The notes under the pieces were generated by a model, which saw only the letters and a program-made list of their open reading frames with translations, had not been told where the DNA came from and ran no database searches. 64,000 nucleotides of DNA from Chryseobacterium soli. Lineage in GTDB: Bacteria; Bacteroidota; Bacteroidia; Flavobacteriales; Weeksellaceae. The stretch is from assembly GCF_000737705.1 (NCBI RefSeq), contig NZ_JPRH01000001.1, forward strand, positions 248,001 to 312,000, read 5' to 3'. Positions 44,012-54,392 of this stretch are shown here, piece by piece (the stretch's first letter is position 1; each line of letters opens with the position of its first letter). The position numbers and the translations under genes are program-made.

Positions 44012-46369
44012 ATGAAAACAAAACAAGAACTAAAAAAATATTTCGAAAACGGGGATATTCCGGTACAGGAAGAATTCTGGGAATGGCAGGATTCATACTG
44101 GCACAAGGATGAAAAAATCACGTCAGATACATTAGATTATGACTTTTCAAAAAAAGCAGATGCAAATGCCTCCAATATAAACCCGCAAAATGCACAGCTT
44201 TGGAAAGAAAAAATAGAAACACAAACGTCGATTCAGAATCCTGAATTGAATGGAAATATTTTAACGATATTTTATGTCGGAGAGAATGGTATTCAACAAA
44301 GTAAATCGGTGAATTTAAGCAGTTTGATAACCAATGATATCAGCATTGAACATGCAGAATATGATGCCTCTCAAAATATCATTACCATTATCCAGAATGA
44401 TGGATCTTCATTTTCTATCAATCTTTCTGAATTTAGTATTATTCCAGCTACAAATCCAGATGGAAGTGTTTCTTTGGCTCAGGAAGGTGTCGAAAAAATA
44501 AAAATACATAAAGTTGGTATTTCAGGCAGCTATAATGATCTGAGTGACAAGCCAACTTTTTCAGGAAATGACACATTACAATCGGTTATAGACAGAGGTA
44601 ATTCTTCTGTGAAACCTATTGTTTTTAATGCTGATCAAGGCAGAGTTGGCGAGTTGAACTTTAACAAAAACTCTTACTCACATTATTTTGGAAACCATAG
44701 TAATAATGATTTATCTTATTATACGGTTGCTATCGGATATAATACTTTATCAGCATTAACCACAGGTCAGTCAAATGTTGGTATTGGGTCCTATGTATTG
44801 GAAGCAACCACGACAGGTACATTAAATACTGCTGTCGGAGTAAATGCAGGACAAAAACTAACCACAGGCCAATATAATGCTTATTTCGGCTGGGGTTCAG
44901 GGAATAGCTGCACGACAGGTAACTCAAATACCATGCTTGGTGATGAAGCCGGAAACAGAACTACAACCGGATACAAAAATACATTTGTTGGAATGGGTGC
45001 CGGTTATTATAATACAACTGGAAACCTTAATACATTGATAGGTTGGAAAGCCAATAATCAATCAAATTTGGGTGATAAAAATATTATGATTGGTGTTTCA
45101 GCCGGTTCGGGGGTTACAGGGAATAATAATGTTTTGATGGGTACAGGAGCAGGAATGAATGACGGAGCAATCAGTAATAAATTAATCATCCACGGTAACC
45201 AAACATTATCAGGATATTCAAATACTGCTGAGGGAAGTTTTGGAAGTTTCCAACAAGGTCAATTAAACAGAGCTTTAATCACAGGAGATTTTCTAGATCG
45301 TTGGGTTAGGATGAATGCCGGGTTTTTACAAATCGGATCACCTGCTTCAAATGCTAATGATATCACTATAACTCCCACAGCAGGAATAACAGCTGCAAAA
45401 TTATATACCCCTACAAGTAATAACGATTATATTCAACAGGGTTGGATATTAAACAATTACTATAACCAGACTCAAATTAATTCACTATTGAGCAGGACGT
45501 ATCATGTAATGGGTTCGGTGGTAAATTTTGGAGCCTTACCTACAACAGCCCAAACAGTAGGTGATGTATGGAATTTACTTGATACAGGTGAAAACTATGT
45601 ATGGGTTGACAACCTGAATAATACCGGCATTCCTGGCTGGGATAAACTCTCCGGAATGGTTGATGTTTCGGGTTATATACCACGAACAGGAACCGCTACA
45701 GGCCAACCTATTACAGGTGATATTGAATTCTCAACTGCAACTCCTGCCCTATTAAAAAGTGGAAACACTTGGGTTGCAATCAATAATGGAACTTTTGATG
45801 TTTCATCAGGTTCTTCAGTTTCTGCAACGGATAAATCATGGTTAGTTGTTAGCCAAAATGAAATCTATTTAGGTAAGCAAAATTTAGGAAGTCCAGGAAA
45901 GCATATATCTATATCAAATTCTGCTAATTATATAGATATAGGAGCTGAATACGATGGTCCTGGATTAGTCGGATCAAGCTATTACGGAGAAAATTATGCT
46001 GATCAATCATTTATCCAGAAGAAGTATGCAGACAAACAGCATTCTTACACTACAAAAGAAGAATTAACTGGTGGAACCTGGATCAATGGCAAACCCGTCT
46101 ACAAAAAAACCTTGTATTTAGACCAAATTCCAAGAACTGGTGAGATTGATTTCAAAATTGAATTCCCAGATATTGAAACCATTATTTCCAACGAGATGTT
46201 TACAGAATGGTATGTTCTGGATACGGCATTTGCAGGTAACCAATGGCGAACAAAAGTTTACATCACTGTAGAAAGAAAAAAGGCGACAATTGAGCTGTTA
46301 GGAGAACCTGATTATGATTATTCTGTCATTGATTCATTTACCCTGACCCTTGAATACACAAAAAAATAA
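44012..46369 (+). CDS. Tail-fibre-like protein (paralogue 3)
   Basis: 785 residues. It opens with the same N-terminal module (KTKQELKKYFENGD ... FWEWQDSYWHKDEK), then a linker with ISGSYNDLSDKPTF, a motif common in phage tail fibres. Residues about 240-400 are short Gly/Thr/Asn repeats (TTGQSNVGIG, TGTLNTAVGVNAG, TTGNLNTLIGWKA) like trimeric fibre or adhesin-head repeats. The C-terminal 200 residues are beta-rich. It is presumably a trimeric host-binding fibre, sharing a docking domain with the two LRR proteins. No chaperone or S74 peptidase domain is seen. Confidence 0.75.
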   Translation: MKTKQELKKYFENGDIPVQEEFWEWQDSYWHKDEKITSDTLDYDFSKKADANASNINPQNAQLWKEKIETQTSIQNPELNGNILTIFYVGENGIQQSKSVNLSSLITNDISIEHAEYDASQNIITIIQNDGSSFSINLSEFSIIPATNPDGSVSLAQEGVEKIKIHKVGISGSYNDLSDKPTFSGNDTLQSVIDRGNSSVKPIVFNADQGRVGELNFNKNSYSHYFGNHSNNDLSYYTVAIGYNTLSALTTGQSNVGIGSYVLEATTTGTLNTAVGVNAGQKLTTGQYNAYFGWGSGNSCTTGNSNTMLGDEAGNRTTTGYKNTFVGMGAGYYNTTGNLNTLIGWKANNQSNLGDKNIMIGVSAGSGVTGNNNVLMGTGAGMNDGAISNKLIIHGNQTLSGYSNTAEGSFGSFQQGQLNRALITGDFLDRWVRMNAGFLQIGSPASNANDITITPTAGITAAKLYTPTSNNDYIQQGWILNNYYNQTQINSLLSRTYHVMGSVVNFGALPTTAQTVGDVWNLLDTGENYVWVDNLNNTGIPGWDKLSGMVDVSGYIPRTGTATGQPITGDIEFSTATPALLKSGNTWVAINNGTFDVSSGSSVSATDKSWLVVSQNEIYLGKQNLGSPGKHISISNSANYIDIGAEYDGPGLVGSSYYGENYADQSFIQKKYADKQHSYTTKEELTGGTWINGKPVYKKTLYLDQIPRTGEIDFKIEFPDIETIISNEMFTEWYVLDTAFAGNQWRTKVYITVERKKATIELLGEPDYDYSVIDSFTLTLEYTKK

Positions 46370-46391
46370 ATCATTAAAACAAAATATTAAA

Positions 46392-49300
46392 ATGGCAACA
46401 AACAATACACCAACAAAGACCGCATTTACTGTAGGAGGATCCTTAGTCGGAGAAGGCATTATTAACTATAAAGAAACAAATACTATGAGTACAGCAAGTA
46501 ATGCTGCACAGACACTTTTCAGGTTTGTGAGTTTAAGAAATCCACAATTAACGGAAACTAAAGATAAAAATTTAGGCTTTATCCACAGACCAAAGGGCGC
46601 AACCGGTATTTTCGATACCGCAGTTGCCGGAAGACCCGCCAAAGCTTCCAAATTTGGAGAAATGAAAAGAGCAGCCAGTGGATTCAGTAATCTGGGCTTT
46701 GAATCAGAAAAGAAAATTGAAGAAGGAGTATTTAGAGATCTTCTTATTATCGGGCGAAAACTTTCTAAAAAAGAAACGTTAGATAGTAATGACTGGACTT
46801 ACGTTACAGATTATTACAAAACCCTTATCAATGCCAATAAAGAGCTTACCGCTCAAGGAGTTCAAACATTCTCTCTTCTTTGGAATAATTTCATCTATGT
46901 GATCGTTATTCAGGGAGACTTCTATATTAAAGAAGCGATCAGCCACATTCTGATGGCAATTCAGCTTGGTTTTGCGAACAATCAGGATCTTACAGATCAG
47001 GAAATCATTAAGGTGAATGGTGAAAAACCATTAGAAAAAGCGATGGATGGAAAAGTAATATTACCAACATCTTTATTTTCAGAAGATACGGAAACATCAT
47101 TTTCACCCTCTTCCAGAACGTCTGAAGATTTATCCACACCGGTTCTGAGTACAAAAACTATTCAGAGATTAGAAGCTGAAGCAAGAGCTTCCTTAACTGC
47201 AGACAAAGCAATCCACAGAAAAGAAGCTTTGGAGAAATTAAATACCGAACTGGAAAAACTTCAGAAAAAATACCACAAATCCCGTTACCAGGCATATCAG
47301 GAGGAATACTCAAAATATATGGGTGAAAATAGAGAACGCCTGGACATTTATGAAAGAAAACTGGCCGAAATCGAAAGTAAAATAACTCCGGAAACCACGG
47401 AAGAAGAGAAAATACGTCTTTACGACAGCTTAAAGGAATATGAAGTTCCATCCTTTGAATTTTCATACAAAAATGAAATTGATTTAGAAGATTTACAAGC
47501 AAAGCTTTCTCCGGAATCTTTCGATCTTTTTGTAGAGCTTTTCTCTGAATTTGATGCAGAAAAAGTGTCTAAAGTTCCTACTACAGAAAGAATTCAGCTT
47601 CTCTCAGGCAATACACTAAAGATTGGAAATGAGACTATTATGCTTGATGACGAAGTTCAAACGTATTCTGATGCTTTAACAGCCATCCAGGGCCATATTT
47701 CTTCATCATCACAAATAGCATTGCAAAACATGCCTCTTTTACAACAACAATATGTAAATGTTGGAGGTGCTTCTATCCCCGTTATTCAGAATACATACAG
47801 AACACCAATGGCATATAGTTTCTTTGCACACAGTTCTTTCAGGTTATCAGGAAGTGGAGGATTTGTTAATTTCTCTTTTGAGGTCGAAGATGCTTCATGG
47901 AGTGTTGCCAATGCCAAAATCATTGCCACCACAGACGTTGCCGGAACTTTTGAAGAAAACTACAGTAATATTTATGTCGTAGATAATAAAATTACCTTAC
48001 CTACGTGCTTAGTGGATAAGTTTCGATATACTTTAAGTTTCAGAATAGAAATTATTTTTGATAACGGAAGCCAGGCATATGGAGATATCGGTGAACAATA
48101 CCCGAAAGAGGACTTAAACCTTACGGGAATGCTTACCCTGAAACGTGCAGTAGAAAACCCAGGAAATCCGGGTGAACCAGAACCTGTAACAATTCAGAAA
48201 CGTAAAAATTTCGGAATCAAAAGGCTGGGTGTTGCAGATTATCTTAAAGTCGTACAAAGTGTTCACGCTTATGTTCCAGGGGAAGTTTCCAATATTGAGA
48301 ATGTAATGGCAAGCGAACTGAGACACAAGTCTTCTGTTTCAAGAGATTATTCTGAAATTACGGATACCACATCTAAATCAGAAGAAACCGAGAAAATTTC
48401 CGATACTTCCAAAACCTCCAGAACAGATATGCAGACGGAAATTGCTAAAGAACTGGAAAAAGACCAAAGTATTACAGCACATACAAGATATAGCTATGGA
48501 GCAGGCAAAACCGTTTTTGAAGTTGGGGCAGAATATGCCAACAATACTGCTCAGCATGACAGTACAAGACAGGCAATGATGAAATCTCAGGAGATCACGG
48601 AAAGAGCCATGGAAAGAGTTCTCACTAAAATTTCTGAAGAAAGAGTACAGAAGATTATCAAAGAATACACAGAAACCAATGTCCACGAATTTGATAACAG
48701 AGGAAAAGCTCTTACAACCAATCAACCACCACAGCACATTACAGGAGTTTATAGATGGGTTGATAAAAAAATGAAAAATCAGATCTACAATTATGGTAAA
48801 CGTACCATGTTTGAATTTATGGTTCCTGAACCTTCAAGATTACACCGTCTGGCTCTTACAGTAGCCAAAGCACAGGTACTTACTGCTCCAGTAGATCCAA
48901 GAACAGCACCGGAAAGAGCATGGACAATGCCGGATCCGAAGTCCGCAACTATAGAACAGATCCAACATTGGGCACAAATTTATGGTGTGGATCTAACTGA
49001 ACTGCCTGAAATTAACAAAACCGTTTCAGATACAAGATCTGGAGGAGGAGAAGGTGTTTTTGATTATGGTGTTCCAGCAAACTATGCTTGTTATTCATTT
49101 GATGGAGGTGTACATTATGAGCGTTCCAAAGGATGGCACAATGCCAAAATTTGGGTATATCACCCTACTAACAGCAGTACAATTTATTACAACAGTGATC
49201 CTGACGGACCAATCGGAGCTTCTGGGTTTTCACTTGAAAATTCTGTGAAGGTACCTTATAATGGAAATTATTTAAATTCAGTTTCCATCAACTTAAACTT

Positions 49301-50156
49301 ACACTGCAAACTTTCAGACGCCTTCATCCAAAGATGGAAAACGGAAAACTTCAATGCTATTATCAAGGCTTATGAAGCCGCTTATGTGAAATTCCAGGAG
49401 GATCAGGCAAGATTAGATGCAGAACAGAAAGAAAAAGAAGAACAACTTAAAGAAAGGCAAGGTAATTTCTACCGTTACATGGAACATGATGTTTTAAAGC
49501 ACAACTGTATTGCATACTTGCTACAGGATTACCTTACTACATTAGGATTGGAAACAACAAACGGAGCTGATGACAAAACAACAATGGATAACTTCCAGGT
49601 GTATCTGAATGAAAATCTTGATAAATACACCGCACTTGCCAAGTTTATGGAGCAGGCATTTGAATGGGAGATTATGGATTACACCTTCTATCCGTATTAT
49701 TGGGCAAATCGTAAGAGCTGGCAGGAATTTTATCTGAGTGAAAGCTTAGATCCATTATTCAGAAGTTTCCTACAAGCCGGAATGGCAAGAATTATCGTTA
49801 CCGTAAAACCAGGCTTTGAAAATGCCGTGCAGTTCTTCCTGGAAACGGGTATCATCTGGAACGGTGGTGAAGTTCCGGTAATCGGAGACCCAATGTATAT
49901 GAGTATTGTGGACGAAATGAGACAGCCTACGGGAGAAGCTCAGGGTAAATATTGGATTACCAGAGTGCCTACTACACTTACCATTCTTCAGGATAAATCT
50001 ACCGGACTTCCAGTGGAACAGCCATTACCGATTTTCCCGGAAACTGATCCGAAAAATTGTGAGAATCCTTCTGAATTAGAAACTAAGACAAGTTTCAGAT
50101 TAGATGAAGATGCACAATTGCAACACGGAGAAAAGGAAACAAGCACCTTGGATTAA
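46392..50156 (+). CDS. Very large unknown protein, 1254 aa, core of the cluster
   Basis: The ATG at 46392 (MATNNTPTKTAFT) is preferred over a TTG 14 codons upstream. No domain is recognised. Residues about 255-330 and 1010-1040 are charged helices, probably coiled coils. A middle beta-rich part (about 450-600) is followed by a Ser/Thr/Glu-rich helix (residues 650-750) beginning AYVPGEVSNIENVMASELRH, then GVYRWVDKKMKNQIYNYGKR and MFEFMVPEPSRL, blocks I remember from large uncharacterised proteins in other phyla. There is no signal peptide. It could be a structural or translocating component delivering the downstream toxin. A hairpin follows immediately. Confidence 0.65.
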   Translation: MATNNTPTKTAFTVGGSLVGEGIINYKETNTMSTASNAAQTLFRFVSLRNPQLTETKDKNLGFIHRPKGATGIFDTAVAGRPAKASKFGEMKRAASGFSNLGFESEKKIEEGVFRDLLIIGRKLSKKETLDSNDWTYVTDYYKTLINANKELTAQGVQTFSLLWNNFIYVIVIQGDFYIKEAISHILMAIQLGFANNQDLTDQEIIKVNGEKPLEKAMDGKVILPTSLFSEDTETSFSPSSRTSEDLSTPVLSTKTIQRLEAEARASLTADKAIHRKEALEKLNTELEKLQKKYHKSRYQAYQEEYSKYMGENRERLDIYERKLAEIESKITPETTEEEKIRLYDSLKEYEVPSFEFSYKNEIDLEDLQAKLSPESFDLFVELFSEFDAEKVSKVPTTERIQLLSGNTLKIGNETIMLDDEVQTYSDALTAIQGHISSSSQIALQNMPLLQQQYVNVGGASIPVIQNTYRTPMAYSFFAHSSFRLSGSGGFVNFSFEVEDASWSVANAKIIATTDVAGTFEENYSNIYVVDNKITLPTCLVDKFRYTLSFRIEIIFDNGSQAYGDIGEQYPKEDLNLTGMLTLKRAVENPGNPGEPEPVTIQKRKNFGIKRLGVADYLKVVQSVHAYVPGEVSNIENVMASELRHKSSVSRDYSEITDTTSKSEETEKISDTSKTSRTDMQTEIAKELEKDQSITAHTRYSYGAGKTVFEVGAEYANNTAQHDSTRQAMMKSQEITERAMERVLTKISEERVQKIIKEYTETNVHEFDNRGKALTTNQPPQHITGVYRWVDKKMKNQIYNYGKRTMFEFMVPEPSRLHRLALTVAKAQVLTAPVDPRTAPERAWTMPDPKSATIEQIQHWAQIYGVDLTELPEINKTVSDTRSGGGEGVFDYGVPANYACYSFDGGVHYERSKGWHNAKIWVYHPTNSSTIYYNSDPDGPIGASGFSLENSVKVPYNGNYLNSVSINLNLHCKLSDAFIQRWKTENFNAIIKAYEAAYVKFQEDQARLDAEQKEKEEQLKERQGNFYRYMEHDVLKHNCIAYLLQDYLTTLGLETTNGADDKTTMDNFQVYLNENLDKYTALAKFMEQAFEWEIMDYTFYPYYWANRKSWQEFYLSESLDPLFRSFLQAGMARIIVTVKPGFENAVQFFLETGIIWNGGEVPVIGDPMYMSIVDEMRQPTGEAQGKYWITRVPTTLTILQDKSTGLPVEQPLPIFPETDPKNCENPSELETKTSFRLDEDAQLQHGEKETSTLD

Positions 50157-50170
50157 ATACATTAATGAAA

Positions 50171-50200
50171 TGGTGGCAATAAAGCCACCATTTCTTTTTT
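50171..50200 (+). terminator. Terminator between the 1254-aa gene and the toxin gene
   Basis: GGTGGC, AATAAA, GCCACC, then ATTTCTTTTTT. No promoter is visible in the 20 bases before the toxin ATG, so it is probably an attenuator that lowers toxin expression relative to upstream genes. Confidence 0.75.
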
Positions 50201-50220
50201 AACAATTAACACTTATAAAA

Positions 50221-52962
50221 ATGAAACCAATAAATGCATTAGGGACTAATGATTTACCTTCATTAAAAATGCCTAAAATCACAAAAATAAGTGGCCTAGG
50301 AATCTCTCCTGAAAATAAATACAGCAATTTAGATGGAGAAGGGGCTACCTACTTTCACAAGTTTTTACCTTATGGAGATATAAACAAATTGGTTGATGAA
50401 TATAATGACCCTAAATTTTTGAAGGAGCATAGCGATGCTGATTTATTAATATTCTATTTACTTGGAAGTAAAAATGAACTATATATTACCATTACTGGAA
50501 GGTCTAAAGAGTATGATAAATTATTAAGTTCTCAGCAAGTTTTCAAATATGACGGCTTTAATGATAAAGTAACCTTTAAAGAATATATTATCAGTAATAT
50601 CATTAAAGACAGGCAAGAAGCATTCATATTTACTCACGATGAAATTTCAACTGCCATTGAAGATGCTATATCAGATTATAAATTTATTACCAGTGAACAA
50701 AATAGCAAGCAAGAATCAAAATTTGCCGTACCAAGCCAAGTTTTGAAAAACAAGGTAAACTTAAAAGAACAAGGTATAATAAAGGCTTTACAGGAAGTAA
50801 ACAGAACAATTGCCAAAATGAGGGCAGAAGAAAAACACGCCTATAATGAATGGATCATTTCTAAAGCAGATCCCTACAACTATTTTTGGATTCATATCAA
50901 TAACAACAAAGATTTCTCTTTAAAAGACTTGAAACAACTCATTAATCAGCTTAAGAATTACAAAAAAAATATGGGCGAGCTGAAAGATGGGAGAATTACA
51001 AGTATTGCAGATATGAATTCTTATGTTGAAGAGAACCTTACTGCGGGAGGAAGTATGTTTAAATGGTTTATTGATACTCCTTTTTTCAGTTTAGATCCTG
51101 ATCAGAGAAAAAAATACATCGAACTATATTGTGTAGAGGAAGAATTTTTTCCAAGATTTAATATTTCAACAGGCTTCAATGATGGAGATATTGTAGCCGC
51201 TCTATTTAAAACCTGTTCCAATAAACAGGATCTCTTCGACATTATCATATGTCTGGAACAAGAGGGAAAACTTTTTCACTTGCTGAATAACCTGAGATTT
51301 AAAGCATTTTCCGAAGTATGTTCTATTATTAGTAGTGTCTATATGACGTATGTCAAAAAAGGAGAAATGGATAAAAAATATGCAGAAGCATTGGAATTCG
51401 GAAGGCAGATCTTATTTGACAATAGGACTTTTGGAAATCATAATATAGAGGAATTTGATACTGTACATAACAAACTCAAATTTACCACAGATTTGAATCT
51501 CTTTGTGAAAATCGGTAAAGGGACCATTGCAGCCCCCCTTCTTTCTAATATGAATGCTGATGATTTACAGAAACCTATTTCCTGTAACCCCTTAGATATT
51601 ATAAGTCTTACACCTGTGGAAGATATCGAGATATATAAACTAAAAGCAGGTGAAATATATGCTGTTCCTGCCTGCTTTGTTTATTTTCTGTATAACGAAG
51701 AAACATGGAAAACAAATATACTTGCTGCACAGGTTATTGTTCAAATGGCATTCTGCCTTATTGGTGTAGGAGAAATAATGGCTGCAGTAGAAGCAGGAAG
51801 TACTATTGGAGTAGCTTATTCGGCTACTGGAGTAGCAATAGATGCAGGCTTTGGAGCTACCTTGATTCCGGAATTTGGAAAAGATCATCCGGTAGTTACC
51901 AAATATATACATTATGCTATGTGGGCGCGTTTAGCTACCGATTTTATCAATGTAAAAGGATTAACAGAAGAGCTAAATACAGCCATTAAAGCAAAGCAAA
52001 TTAGGTTTGAGCCTTATGAAGCTACTATAGATGGCGTAAAGATCATCAAAGGAATACAAAAAACATATAAACCACTTTCCATTCCTCAGGTTTTTCCTTC
52101 AATAATTTTTCCACCGGCAGTGATAGCTTTATATGGTTTATCTTCTGCTGCCAAAAGAATTATATTTGCTGTAGAAAAGGTATTTGAATCTCAAAGAAGC
52201 ATTTGTGTATTTTTTAAAGGGGCAGAAATTTTTAGGGGAAGTAAAGCCGAAGCCAAAGTATTTATGGATAATGCAGTAGCTATCTACAAAAATGAAGGAC
52301 AAACCGCTATGGAAAACTTCTTTTTTGCGGAAAGAACTTCTCAAACAAATAGACTTTTACATTCTCAAACAAAAGTAGGAGATATGGACACGTTTGTTGG
52401 GACGCTTATTAAGAAGAAAAGTAATCTTGAGTATAATTATGAATTACACGATTTTCAGTATGGTAAAAAACAATGGACGGCTCATGATAAGATAGATGAT
52501 GATAAATTTTTATGTAAAGTTTACATAATGAAAGATAATGGGAAGAATTTATATTCCGGAGACTTTTTTATACCACCATCATTAAACGCCACATTGCAGG
52601 CAAACAAAGCAGAAATGACAGATATTAGTTTAGGAAAAACCATGTATGATGACGGTTTTGTATCACTGCAAAAAGATTTAGGAAAAGAATTTGAAGGAAT
52701 TTATGGCCTGTATCAAAAAAGTTCAGCCTATGTTGCATATGGAGGAGAATCCGTAAATTTAACCAAGTTTAAACAAGCCATGCAAGGAAAACAGATTACA
52801 AAAGAAAATATTATAGAAGCTGTAAAACAGATTACACCTTACAAATGGGCAAAAGAAAAAGGCTTTGACAAAATTGAGTTAAAAACTCCTATGATTAAAT
52901 TTGATGAACTATCAGGAGATATTAATAAATTAGAAGAACTTAAGGTAATATATTATAAATAA
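50221..52962 (+). CDS. Polymorphic-toxin-like protein, 913 aa
   Basis: No signal peptide. Residues 1-480 are a helical unknown region; 490-560 is hydrophobic and Ala/Gly-rich (AAQVIVQMAFCLIGVG, VAYSATGVAIDAGFGAT), as in pre-toxin or translocation segments. The C-terminal region ends with GGESVNL, ITKEN, and KWAKEKGF, and its last ~75 residues are homologous to an orphan fragment at 54161-54388 that has no start codon. A displaced C-terminal tip plus repeated small downstream genes is the hallmark of polymorphic toxins with variable CT domains. The activity of the CT is unknown. The immunity candidate follows after 8 bases. Confidence 0.75.
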   Translation: MKPINALGTNDLPSLKMPKITKISGLGISPENKYSNLDGEGATYFHKFLPYGDINKLVDEYNDPKFLKEHSDADLLIFYLLGSKNELYITITGRSKEYDKLLSSQQVFKYDGFNDKVTFKEYIISNIIKDRQEAFIFTHDEISTAIEDAISDYKFITSEQNSKQESKFAVPSQVLKNKVNLKEQGIIKALQEVNRTIAKMRAEEKHAYNEWIISKADPYNYFWIHINNNKDFSLKDLKQLINQLKNYKKNMGELKDGRITSIADMNSYVEENLTAGGSMFKWFIDTPFFSLDPDQRKKYIELYCVEEEFFPRFNISTGFNDGDIVAALFKTCSNKQDLFDIIICLEQEGKLFHLLNNLRFKAFSEVCSIISSVYMTYVKKGEMDKKYAEALEFGRQILFDNRTFGNHNIEEFDTVHNKLKFTTDLNLFVKIGKGTIAAPLLSNMNADDLQKPISCNPLDIISLTPVEDIEIYKLKAGEIYAVPACFVYFLYNEETWKTNILAAQVIVQMAFCLIGVGEIMAAVEAGSTIGVAYSATGVAIDAGFGATLIPEFGKDHPVVTKYIHYAMWARLATDFINVKGLTEELNTAIKAKQIRFEPYEATIDGVKIIKGIQKTYKPLSIPQVFPSIIFPPAVIALYGLSSAAKRIIFAVEKVFESQRSICVFFKGAEIFRGSKAEAKVFMDNAVAIYKNEGQTAMENFFFAERTSQTNRLLHSQTKVGDMDTFVGTLIKKKSNLEYNYELHDFQYGKKQWTAHDKIDDDKFLCKVYIMKDNGKNLYSGDFFIPPSLNATLQANKAEMTDISLGKTMYDDGFVSLQKDLGKEFEGIYGLYQKSSAYVAYGGESVNLTKFKQAMQGKQITKENIIEAVKQITPYKWAKEKGFDKIELKTPMIKFDELSGDINKLEELKVIYYK

Positions 52963-52970
52963 TTAACATC

Positions 52971-53516
52971 ATGGCACAAGAAGAAATGGATTTTTTATTA
53001 TTATCAATCCAAGACTATAAAAAAAATGGTTTTTACAATTCTAAAATTGCTCCTAAAGGATATTATTGTCGCTTAAGGGACTATCAAAACAATCCTGAAT
53101 GGAATGAATTTGATTTTAAAAAAGAAGTTTTTGAAGAATTGTTGGGAGAAGATTTTGGGAAGCATGATTTTTATTATGAACCTAATACTTGGGAATTCAT
53201 AGTACAAGCAATAGAAAAGAAGATAAGGGAAGTACTAAAAATGAAGAAAAAAGTACCAAAAGAACATACACAAAACCCTATGGAATATCTAAAGACATAT
53301 AAAAGTAAAAATTTTGACACCGATCCTGCAATTTTTCATGAAGATGTAAGAGAATTTTTAGGAGAGCTATATCATTATAATCTTAGAAAAAACTCTGGTG
53401 ATAGTAATTTGAATTATTTACAAATGTTCTATAATACTTTAAAAAAAAATTACGAAGAGGGATACCCTTTGTATATTTCAGTAGCTACTATAGAAGACCA
53501 GAAGAAATATCCTTAA
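52971..53516 (+). CDS. Immunity-like protein, first copy
   Basis: 181-residue soluble protein, 8 bases after the toxin gene. It shares the pattern of the two later copies: an early DYKKNG, LLGEDFGKHDFYYEP, then WEFIVQAIEKKI, a basic linker, FHEDVREFLGELYHYN and a C-terminal GYPLYISVA. Position and family membership mark it as the cognate immunity protein of the 913-aa toxin. A weak hairpin with T-tract (AACAGTC/GACGGTT, 53520-53547) follows. Confidence 0.68.
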   Translation: MAQEEMDFLLLSIQDYKKNGFYNSKIAPKGYYCRLRDYQNNPEWNEFDFKKEVFEELLGEDFGKHDFYYEPNTWEFIVQAIEKKIREVLKMKKKVPKEHTQNPMEYLKTYKSKNFDTDPAIFHEDVREFLGELYHYNLRKNSGDSNLNYLQMFYNTLKKNYEEGYPLYISVATIEDQKKYP

Positions 53517-53610
53517 ATCAAACAGTCTAATAAAGACGGTTTTTTGTAAATAGAGCTAGATAATATAGACAAGATACAAGAAGTTATCTTTATTTTTTAA
53601 AAATAAAGAT

Positions 53611-54119
53611 ATGGAAAAGGAAATAAATTATATTGTATTAGTATCAACAAAAGACTATAAAACTGATGGAATGAAAGTGGCGACTGCACCACAACAACAA
53701 AGAATATTATTTTTAAACCGTCCAATTAAAGATCAATCTTTCTTTGGAGAAAGCTTAGGTAAAAAAGAGTTTTTTTGGAGGCTGGTTCTTATGGAAATAT
53801 TATTGAAGAGTATGAAAATACCTTGAGAACACTTCTAGAAAAAGAACATGAAGCACCTAAAGAATATTACAATAGACTGGAGGAATATAAAGAAAAAGTA
53901 CACCGAAATCTGTTTACCCATAAGGAATATACCGATAATCATTTTTATGATGAGGTACACGATATTTTAGGCGAATATTATGTGTTACCTATGAGATTTC
54001 CTCCTGAAAGAATACCGTACGAATTCAATAGACACTATCTTTCCATAAAAAAACTATTTGATAGTGGTGAACCTTTATATATTAGTACCGAAATGCCGTT
54101 TGAAGATTTAGGATTTTAA
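53611..54119 (+). pseudogene. Immunity-like gene, frameshifted second copy
   Basis: Two frames, 53611-about 53775 (MEKEINYIVLVSTKDYKTDG) and about 53775-54119 (AGSYGNIIEEYENTL to EMPFEDLGF), together equal the intact copy at 54393. The break lies in a run of seven T at about 53770; eight T would restore KKEFFLEAGSYG. A segment of about nine codons (between KDQ and FGE) is also absent relative to the intact copy. It is either dead or switched by slippage in the T-run. Confidence 0.75.
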
Positions 54120-54123
54120 ATTA

Positions 54124-54151
54124 TAAAGCCGCTCCAAAAGGGCGGTTTTTG
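54124..54151 (+). terminator. Terminator after the frameshifted copy
   Basis: AAAGCCGC, TCCAAAAG, GGCGGTTTTT: short stem with T-tract. Confidence 0.55.
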
Positions 54152-54160
54152 TTTTAAAAG

Positions 54161-54388
54161 TATGAAGAATCTGTAAACTTACACAAGTTAAAATATGAAA
54201 TCTTTGGTTTATCAATAACCAAAGAAAACCTGGAAGTTGCCGCCCTAAAAACCTTTACAGGAAAATGGGCAAAAAGTAAGGGATATGGAAAACCAGAACT
54301 TTATAATGCTACTGAACAATTAGATGAAATACAGCAACTAGGAGACATAGAAAAAGTAACTAATATTGTATTCATATTTAAAAAATAA
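54161..54388 (+). pseudogene. Orphan toxin C-terminal tip
   Basis: 75 codons with no start codon, EESVNLHKLKYEIFGLSITK onward through GKWAKSKGYGKPELYN to IVFIFKK. Aligned with the end of the 913-aa toxin it shares ESVNL, ITKEN, KWAK-KG and a similar ending, with clear divergence. It is a displaced toxin tip, usable by recombination into the full-length gene. Its own immunity gene begins 4 bases after its stop. Confidence 0.78.
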
Positions 54389-54392
54389 AATA

